A stretch of DNA of 8,718 nt from Aquabacter sp. (lineage in GTDB: Bacteria > Pseudomonadota > Alphaproteobacteria > Rhizobiales > Xanthobacteraceae). The stretch lies in assembly GCA_030147645.1 (NCBI GenBank), contig JASBUY010000424.1, forward strand, positions 1 to 8,718, in the 5' to 3' direction. The position numbers were made by a program, and so were the translations under genes. Position 1 is the first letter of the stretch, and each line of letters opens with the position of its first letter. Under the pieces are notes generated by a model. The model was not told where the DNA came from. It did no database searches and worked only from the letters and a program-made list of their open reading frames with translations. Shown here piece after piece: positions 4,456-8,718 of this stretch.

Positions 4456-5790
4456 ATGGCGGCTGATATCGCTGACCTCGGCAAGGGCGATGCCTTGGCG
4501 CTGGAGGCGCACCCTTTGCGTGCGGCGGTGCTGGCGGAACTGCATGCGCGGCCGTTCTTTCCGGCCGCAGCGCCGCGCCGTTTCCTGCATGTGGCGTTCC
4601 TGGCGGACGGCGAGCGGCCGCAGGCGGCGCGGGAGGGGCTGGCCGCATTTTGCGCCGCGCGCGGGCTTGCGGCACCCCCTCCGGGCGCAAAACATCACCG
4701 CGCAGAGCTCGGTGGAGCCGTCTTACGCTGGGAAAGTCACGCGGAATTCTCTACTTTTACCTGGGATTTTCCCTGCCCTGATACCGGGCTTGTTCCTTTC
4801 TTCCCACCCTCGGGATCGCTGTGCGGCGTCCTGAGCGAGATCGCCCAGCCAGGCCCCCTTCTGGTCGCCGTGGACCTGCATCTCATCGCCGACACAGCGG
4901 ACGACCTCCAGCTCAACGCCATGTTCGACCGGGCGAGCCTCGCGCGGTCGGATGTGAATGACGGCGAGGCGGAGATCGCCACGGATTTCAAGCCAGACCC
5001 GTCGGGCTTCGTGCGGGTTCTGGTGCGCGATCGGGGGCTGACGCCGGAGGCGGCGGGGGCGCTGGTCCAGCGCGTGCTGGAGATCGAGACCTATCGCCTC
5101 CTCGCTTTGCTCGGCCTGCCGGAGGCGCAGCGCCTGACGCCGGACATCGCGCGCATCGAGGCGCAGCTGACTCGGCTGACGGACGCGATGCGCCAGAGCG
5201 AAGGGCTCGCGGCCAATAACCGCATGCTGGACGAATTGGTGGCGCTCTCGGCGGAACTGGAGGCGGGCGCCGCCGCCTCCCTGTTCCGCTTCGGCGCCAG
5301 CCGCGCCTATGAGGAGATCGTCCGGCTGCGGCTCTCAACCATCCGCGAGCAAGCGATTCCGGGCTATCCCACTTGGCAGCGCTTCCTCGACCGCCGCATG
5401 GCGCCGGCCATGCGCACCTGCCTCACGGTGCAGGAGCGCCAGGCCAACATTTCCGGCAAGCTGGCGCGCGCTGCCGACCTTCTGCGCACCCGCGTGGATG
5501 TGGAGGTGGAGCAGCAGAACCGCGACCTTCTCGCCTCCATGAACGAGCGCACCCGCCTGCAATTGCGGCTTCAGCGCACGGTGGAAGGCCTCTCGGTCGC
5601 CGCGATTTCCTATTATGTGGCAAGCCTCGTCCACCTCCTGGTGGAGGGCATCCATGAGGGCGGGCTCGATGCGCGCCTCGGCTTCACCCTGGATCCGGGC
5701 CTCGTGACGGCCCTGTCCGTGCCCGTGGCGGTTCTTCTGGTCTGGTCCATGGTCCGGCGCATCCGCCGCGCCCATGCGGACCACGATTGA
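4456..5790 (+). CDS. DUF3422 family membrane protein, function unknown
   Basis: This 444-residue protein has the length usual for DUF3422, an uncharacterised bacterial family. Recognisable family segments are HPLRAAVLAELHARPFF (19-35) and RWESHAEFSTFTWDF (91-105). The N-terminal half looks soluble and alpha/beta. Residues about 227-374 are a long charged helical region with coiled-coil character (IEAQLTRLTDAMRQSEG, SAELEAG, VEVEQQNRDLLASMNERTRLQLRLQR). Two transmembrane helices close the protein (about 378-396 and 415-433), joined by a short acidic/glycine loop, and a basic RRIRR tail remains cytoplasmic. This soluble domain, long helix and C-terminal hairpin resemble the topology of CorA-type metal transporters; that is only an architectural analogy, and no GMN motif is present. 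The next gene starts 30 bp downstream with its own ribosome site, suggesting an operon. Codons for residues 92-119 are noticeably richer in A/T endings than the rest. Confidence 0.9.
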   Translation: MAADIADLGKGDALALEAHPLRAAVLAELHARPFFPAAAPRRFLHVAFLADGERPQAAREGLAAFCAARGLAAPPPGAKHHRAELGGAVLRWESHAEFSTFTWDFPCPDTGLVPFFPPSGSLCGVLSEIAQPGPLLVAVDLHLIADTADDLQLNAMFDRASLARSDVNDGEAEIATDFKPDPSGFVRVLVRDRGLTPEAAGALVQRVLEIETYRLLALLGLPEAQRLTPDIARIEAQLTRLTDAMRQSEGLAANNRMLDELVALSAELEAGAAASLFRFGASRAYEEIVRLRLSTIREQAIPGYPTWQRFLDRRMAPAMRTCLTVQERQANISGKLARAADLLRTRVDVEVEQQNRDLLASMNERTRLQLRLQRTVEGLSVAAISYYVASLVHLLVEGIHEGGLDARLGFTLDPGLVTALSVPVAVLLVWSMVRRIRRAHADHD

Positions 5791-5806
5791 GCCCCCGGCC
5801 TCAGAC

Positions 5807-5813
5807 GAGGAGA
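5807..5813 (+). promoter_or_regulatory. Ribosome binding site supporting a TTG start
   Basis: GAGGAGA at 5807-5813 is 7 nt before TTG 5821. The DUF3422 stop (5788-5790) is in the same frame and no ATG or GTG occurs in frame between, so TTG 5821 is the best start. Confidence 0.7.
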
Positions 5814-5820
5814 ATCGATC

Positions 5821-6657
5821 TTGGATTTCGAGCGCGAATACAACAACCGGGCGCGCGTGCCGGCCTGGAGCGAGATTTTTCAGGACTGGCAGGGGCGTTC
5901 CGCCCGCCTGCGCGGCGCGGTGGCGGCGGCCGATCTCGGCGTGCCCTACGGCCCCACCTCCCGGCAGACCCTCGACATCCTCTGGCCCGACACCCACCGG
6001 GACGCCCCCGTTCTGCTCTATATCCATGGCGGCTACTGGCAATATTCCCATCCCCGCGACGTGACCTTTGTCGCGGCAGGCTGCCTTGCGCACGGCGTCG
6101 CGGTGGCGCTGGCGGGCTATGACCTTGCCCCCGACGTTCCCCTCTCCGCCATTGTGCGCCAGGTGCGCGGCGCGGCGGTGACCTTGCACCACCGCGTGCG
6201 CAAGCGCCTCGCAGTGGCGGGCCATTCGGCCGGCGGCCATCTCGCCGCCGCCCTCACGGCGACAGACTGGCACGACCTCGACACGCGCGGGCCGGACGAC
6301 CTCGTGGTGGCGGGCCTCGGCATTTCCGGCGTCTATGAGGTCGCCCCCCTCGTCCACACCTCCATGAACGACAAGCTGCGGCTCAGCGAAGAGGAGGCGG
6401 AACGCCTCTCCCCCGCGTTTTGGCCCGTGCCCGCCGGCCGCACTTTCACCGCCTTCGCGGGCGGCGCGGAGAGCGACGAATTCCGCCGTCAGGCGCGCGA
6501 TCTCGCGGCCCGCTGGGGTGCGGCGGGCGTGAGCGCCACGTCCCATGAGGTTCCAGACGCCAACCATTTCACCGTGGTCGAGGAGATGGCGAACCCCGCT
6601 TCGCTCATGGTGCAGCAGGCCGTCGCCGCCGCGCGCGACGCCGCCGGGCGCGGGTGA
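5821..6657 (+). CDS. Alpha/beta hydrolase, kynurenine-formamidase-like (arylformamidase family)
   Basis: This 278-residue cytoplasmic serine hydrolase is related to the arylformamidase (kynurenine formamidase)/hormone-sensitive-lipase group. Visible signatures are the N-terminal REYNNRARVPAW stretch, the oxyanion-hole motif HGGYWQ (69-74), the nucleophile elbow GHSAGGH (Ser136), a GGAESDEF segment (214-221) supplying the acid (Glu217 or Asp219), and DANHF with catalytic His249. Known relatives hydrolyse N-formylkynurenine or small esters and amides. No other kynurenine-pathway gene (kynA, kynU) is present, so the substrate is open. It begins with TTG, well supported by GAGGAGA 7 nt upstream, which may hold expression below that of DUF3422. 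With 30 bp between the two genes, it is probably the second gene of a DUF3422-hydrolase operon that ends at the hairpin at 6673-6705. Confidence 0.9.
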   Translation: MDFEREYNNRARVPAWSEIFQDWQGRSARLRGAVAAADLGVPYGPTSRQTLDILWPDTHRDAPVLLYIHGGYWQYSHPRDVTFVAAGCLAHGVAVALAGYDLAPDVPLSAIVRQVRGAAVTLHHRVRKRLAVAGHSAGGHLAAALTATDWHDLDTRGPDDLVVAGLGISGVYEVAPLVHTSMNDKLRLSEEEAERLSPAFWPVPAGRTFTAFAGGAESDEFRRQARDLAARWGAAGVSATSHEVPDANHFTVVEEMANPASLMVQQAVAAARDAAGRG

Positions 6658-6672
6658 CATGCGTGGTCGAGA

Positions 6673-6705
6673 GCCGCGGGCCGCAGAAGGGCCTGCGGCG
6701 CTTTT
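6673..6705 (+). terminator. Rho-independent terminator after the hydrolase gene
   Basis: GCCGCGGGCC (6673-6682) pairs with GGCCTGCGGC (6690-6699) to give a 10-bp stem with one G-U pair and a 7-nt loop. A run of four T (6702-6705) starts three bases after the stem. It begins 16 bp after the hydrolase stop and separates that operon from the metallo-hydrolase gene. The rest of the 110-bp gap shows no clear promoter. Confidence 0.65.
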
Positions 6706-6767
6706 CCCTGGCCTAAACCCTCGATAAAGATGGCGCAGCGCCGTTTCCGGCCCTGTGCGGAGCCCTC

Positions 6768-7409
6768 ATGCTGCCCCTTCAGATCGCCATCGTTCCCGTC
6801 ACGCCCTTCCAGCAGAATTGCTCCATCCTGTGGTGCACGGCCACCAACAAGGCGGCGGTGATCGACCCCGGCGGCGACCTGGAGCGCATCCGCTCGGCCC
6901 TGGAGGAGACCAAAGTCAGCGTGGAGAAAATCCTGCTGACCCACGGCCATGTGGACCATGCGGCGGGGGCGAAGGAGCTGGCCGACAGCCTCGGCGTGCC
7001 CATCGAGGGCCCGCACGCTGCCGACCAGTTCCTCATCGACGAACTGCCGAGCGTTGCGGCCCAATATGGCTTTCCCCCGGCCCAGAGCTTCACGCCAGCG
7101 CGCTATCTGGCCGAAGGCGAGACGGTCTCGGTGGGCGATCTCGCCCTCGACATCCTCCATGTGCCCGGCCACACGCCCGGCCATGGGGTGTGCGTGCATC
7201 GGCCGAGTAATGTCGCCATCGTCGGTGACACACTGTTCCAGCGCTCCGTGGGGCGCACGGACTTCCCCTATGGCAATCATGACCAGTTGATCTCCGGCAT
7301 CGTGGAAAAGCTGCTGCCGCTCGGCGACGGCGTGGTGTGCGTGCCCGGCCACGGGGCGCTCACCAGCATTGGCGACGAGCGCGCGACCAATCCCTTCCTG
7401 CCCCGCTGA
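6768..7409 (+). CDS. MBL-fold metallo-hydrolase, glyoxalase II-like (YcbL type)
   Basis: This 213-residue cytoplasmic metallo-beta-lactamase-fold enzyme is of the short YcbL/GloB-like type. The full metal-binding set is visible: THGHVDHAAG (His59, His61, Asp63, His64), His135 in HVPGHTPGH, bridging Asp154 in IVGDTLF, and His195 in CVPGHG. The SVGRTDFPYGNHDQL segment (160-174) is typical of the YcbL subgroup. Relatives hydrolyse S-lactoylglutathione or other thioesters in methylglyoxal detoxification, but this subgroup lacks the long C-terminal glutathione-binding helical domain of classical GloB, so the natural substrate is uncertain. The start ATG 6768 has GGAG at 6759-6762, 5 nt upstream. 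It is preceded by a terminator-like hairpin, so it probably has its own promoter. The ykvA-like gene follows after 60 bp. Confidence 0.92.
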   Translation: MLPLQIAIVPVTPFQQNCSILWCTATNKAAVIDPGGDLERIRSALEETKVSVEKILLTHGHVDHAAGAKELADSLGVPIEGPHAADQFLIDELPSVAAQYGFPPAQSFTPARYLAEGETVSVGDLALDILHVPGHTPGHGVCVHRPSNVAIVGDTLFQRSVGRTDFPYGNHDQLISGIVEKLLPLGDGVVCVPGHGALTSIGDERATNPFLPR

Positions 7410-7426
7410 AGCCCGTCGAAGTCATG

Positions 7427-7466
7427 ATGTGCGCCGGCCCCTTGCGGCCGGGCGCGGGCGCACCAT
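7427..7466 (+). repeat. GC-rich hairpin in the leader of the DUF1232 gene
   Basis: ATGTGCGCC (7427-7435) pairs with GGCGCACCAT (7457-7466) with one bulged base. Inside it GGCC (7436-7439) can pair with GGCC (7446-7449). A competing fold pairs 7431-7435 with 7451-7455. No T-run follows, so it is a poor terminator. It fills the space between the metallo-hydrolase stop and the next start, and takes up the position where a Shine-Dalgarno would be expected. Confidence 0.4.
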
Positions 7467-7480
7467 GTCATGTTCATGAC
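7467..7480. repeat. Perfect dyad over the start codon of the DUF1232 gene
   Basis: GTCATG (7467-7472), TT, CATGAC (7475-7480) is a perfect inverted repeat containing both candidate start codons (7470 and 7476). A third GTCATG copy lies at 7421-7426. It resembles a small operator, but no regulator is nearby to support that. Confidence 0.4.
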
Positions 7481-7868
7481 AACAGCCAATGAGCGAACCG
7501 ACTGGAGCCGCCTCGATGCGGAGACCGGCGCGCAGGCCCAGCAAGACGAGGCCAAGGTGCGGCGCGGCTTCTGGCAGAAGCTGCAGCGCAATGCCGCCGC
7601 TGTGCCGTTCGCGGAAGATGCCGTGACGGCCTATTACGCCGCCTTCGATCGCGGCACCCCGCTCAAGGTGCGGGCGGGCCTTCTGGGCGCGCTCGCCTAT
7701 TTCCTCATGCCCGCCGACATGGTGCCGGACTTCCTGCCCCTGCTCGGCTATGGCGATGACGCCGCCGTGTTGATCGGCGCCATCCAGTTGCTCTCGTCCA
7801 ATATCCAGCCGCACCACCGCGAGGCGGCACGCGCCACGCTGGACGATATGAAGGCGAAGGCGGACTGA
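7470..7868 (+). CDS. YkvA family protein (DUF1232)
   Basis: This 132-residue protein carries a C-terminal DUF1232 domain (about residues 65-105) with the signature YFLMPADMVPDFLPLLGYGDDAAV (77-100), which matches the family pattern of Y-x-x-x-P-x-D-x-x-P-D-x-x-P, G-x-x-D-D. The domain is a short hydrophobic hairpin, presumably membrane-associated, and its molecular function is unknown. The N-terminal 60 residues are polar and helical. ATG 7470 is the first start, and ATG 7476 (two codons later) is equally possible. No Shine-Dalgarno is visible, because the upstream region is taken up by a GC-rich hairpin. It follows the metallo-hydrolase by 60 bp in the same direction. Its stop is only 6 bp from the stop of the convergent quinone-oxidoreductase gene. 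Confidence 0.88.
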   Translation: MFMTTANERTDWSRLDAETGAQAQQDEAKVRRGFWQKLQRNAAAVPFAEDAVTAYYAAFDRGTPLKVRAGLLGALAYFLMPADMVPDFLPLLGYGDDAAVLIGAIQLLSSNIQPHHREAARATLDDMKAKAD

Positions 7869-7874
7869 TCCCGC

Positions 7875-8718
7875 TCAGCCGACCGTCAGCACCACCTTGC
7901 CCTTCACCCGCCGCCCGGAAATTTCCCCCAGCGCGGCGGCGCATTGTTCCAGTGGATAGGTCGCATCCACATGGGCGGAGATGCGACCCGCCGCCGCCAA
8001 CGCGGTCAGCTCGGCGATGGCAGCCCGGGCCCAGGCGGGATCGGTGCGGCATTTGGTGCCGAAGGCGACGCCGCGTGCATCGCAATTCTTCAGCAGCAAA
8101 AGATTGAGCGGCAGCTTGGGAATGTCGCCCGCTGCGAAGCCGATGACCATGAGGCGCCCGCCGGAGCCGAGCGCACGCACGGCCACTTCGGACAAATCCC
8201 CGCCCACGGGATCGAAAACCATGTCGATGCCCTTGGGGCCGCCCAGCGCCTTCAGGCGGGCCTTTAAGTCCTCCGCCGTATAGTCGATGCCCTCGTCCGC
8301 GCCATGGGCCTTGGCGAAGGCGACCTTTTCCGGCGAGGAGGCGCAGGCGATCACGCGCGCGCCCATGGCCTTTCCGAGTTCGACCGTCGCAAGGCCCACC
8401 CCGCCCGCCGCGCCGAGCACCGCCAGCGTCTCCCCGGGCTGGAGGCCGCCCCGGTCGCGCAGGGCATAGAGCGCCGTTCCGTAGGTGACGGTGAGCCCCG
8501 CCGCCTTCACAAGATCGAGACTCGCCGGCACCGGCGCGAGGCCGAGCGCGGGCACCACGATGCGCTGGCGCGCCGCGCCATAGCTCAGATAGCCGGCCAC
8601 AGTGTCGCCCACCGCGAATTCGCTCACGCCCTCGCCCAGCGCCCGCACATGGCCGGCGAATTCGCCGCCGGGGGAAAAGGGGAGTTGCGGCTTCACCTGG
8701 TAACGGTCGCGGATGATC
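7875..8718 (-). CDS. NAD(P)H:quinone oxidoreductase-type MDR family enzyme, C-terminal part
   Basis: The visible 280 residues belong to the zinc-free quinone oxidoreductase branch of the medium-chain dehydrogenase/reductase superfamily. The gene runs off the right edge; an in-frame GTG at 8696 is internal, because 'IIRDRYQVKPQLPFSPGGEFAG' continues the conserved N-terminal catalytic domain through it. Then come the AAGLTVTYGTALYAL helix before the cofactor domain, the Rossmann motif GAAGGVGLATVELGKAMGA (Gly-rich loop encoded near 8414-8396), and an FDPVGGDL segment. These enzymes reduce quinones or other alpha,beta-unsaturated carbonyls using NADPH in the cytoplasm. No cysteine/histidine cluster for zinc is seen in this part. 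About the first 40-50 residues should lie outside the window. It converges on the DUF1232 gene with 6 bp between stops, so terminators must lie within coding sequence or be absent. Confidence 0.92.
   Translation of the reverse strand, partial: IIRDRYQVKPQLPFSPGGEFAGHVRALGEGVSEFAVGDTVAGYLSYGAARQRIVVPALGLAPVPASLDLVKAAGLTVTYGTALYALRDRGGLQPGETLAVLGAAGGVGLATVELGKAMGARVIACASSPEKVAFAKAHGADEGIDYTAEDLKARLKALGGPKGIDMVFDPVGGDLSEVAVRALGSGGRLMVIGFAAGDIPKLPLNLLLLKNCDARGVAFGTKCRTDPAWARAAIAELTALAAAGRISAHVDATYPLEQCAAALGEISGRRVKGKVVLTVG

Noticed and set aside
5335..6660. 441-codon open frame on the minus strand opposite DUF3422 and the hydrolase
   Set aside because: It is a shadow of two well-supported plus-strand genes, typical of GC-rich DNA. 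The translation is His/Gly/Arg-rich with no recognisable domain.
6489..7352. 287-codon minus-strand open frame opposite the metallo-hydrolase
   Set aside because: The plus strand encodes a complete HxHxDH metallo-hydrolase here; the reverse frame is low-complexity and without family features.
8696..8718. GTG at 8696 as the start of the quinone oxidoreductase gene
   Set aside because: The frame continues upstream to the window edge with conserved family sequence (IIRDRYQ), so this GTG is an internal valine and the gene is truncated by the window.

Overview
The window looks like ordinary chromosomal DNA from a high-GC alphaproteobacterium, most likely order Hyphomicrobiales (Rhizobiales). A Xanthobacteraceae-type host (Xanthobacter/Azorhizobium/Ancylobacter relatives) is plausible. 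The basis is gene content (ispA-like/mtgA, ispZ, ccmC-ccmD-ccmG, DUF3422, YkvA), strong G/C bias at third codon positions, and two promoters resembling those of EcfG, the alphaproteobacterial general-stress sigma factor. The family-level placement is an impression from protein character, because no rRNA gene or search is available. I see no mobile element, tRNA, rRNA or CRISPR array.

Layout. At the left edge the 5' end of a polyprenyl (farnesyl-type) diphosphate synthase gene runs leftward off the window. Divergent from it are mtgA (monofunctional peptidoglycan glycosyltransferase, 291-977) and ispZ/yciB (septation-type inner-membrane protein, 1060-1659). ispZ meets the leftward cytochrome c maturation cluster ccmC-ccmD-ccmG (3122 to 1625) tail to tail, and the two coding regions overlap by 35 bp. 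The three ccm genes are joined by ATGA-type stop/start overlaps. A 197-bp divergent spacer separates ccmC from a small secreted glycine-rich protein (3320-3652).

Next comes a rightward run: a histidine-phosphatase-family enzyme (3753-4370), a DUF3422 membrane protein (4456-5790), and a TTG-started kynurenine-formamidase-like alpha/beta hydrolase (5821-6657). A good intrinsic terminator candidate follows. Then come a glyoxalase-II-like metallo-beta-lactamase-fold hydrolase (6768-7409) and a small YkvA/DUF1232 protein (7470-7868). The right edge holds the leftward C-terminal part of a quinone-oxidoreductase-type MDR enzyme (8718 to 7875), convergent with ykvA.

How it works together. The left half is envelope and respiratory housekeeping: isoprenoid precursor supply, glycan-strand polymerisation, a division-associated membrane protein, and heme delivery plus thiol reduction for c-type cytochromes. 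The right half is a set of small metabolic or detoxification enzymes and uncharacterised membrane proteins without an evident common pathway. The DUF3422-hydrolase pair is the most operon-like unit of unknown role.

The most interesting signal is regulatory. A perfect GGAAC-N17-CGTT element sits 24 nt before mtgA, and a near-perfect GGAAC-N17-GGTT element sits 27 nt before the glycine-rich secreted protein. This suggests both are general-stress genes. I did not find convincing evidence of a wholly new multi-gene system.
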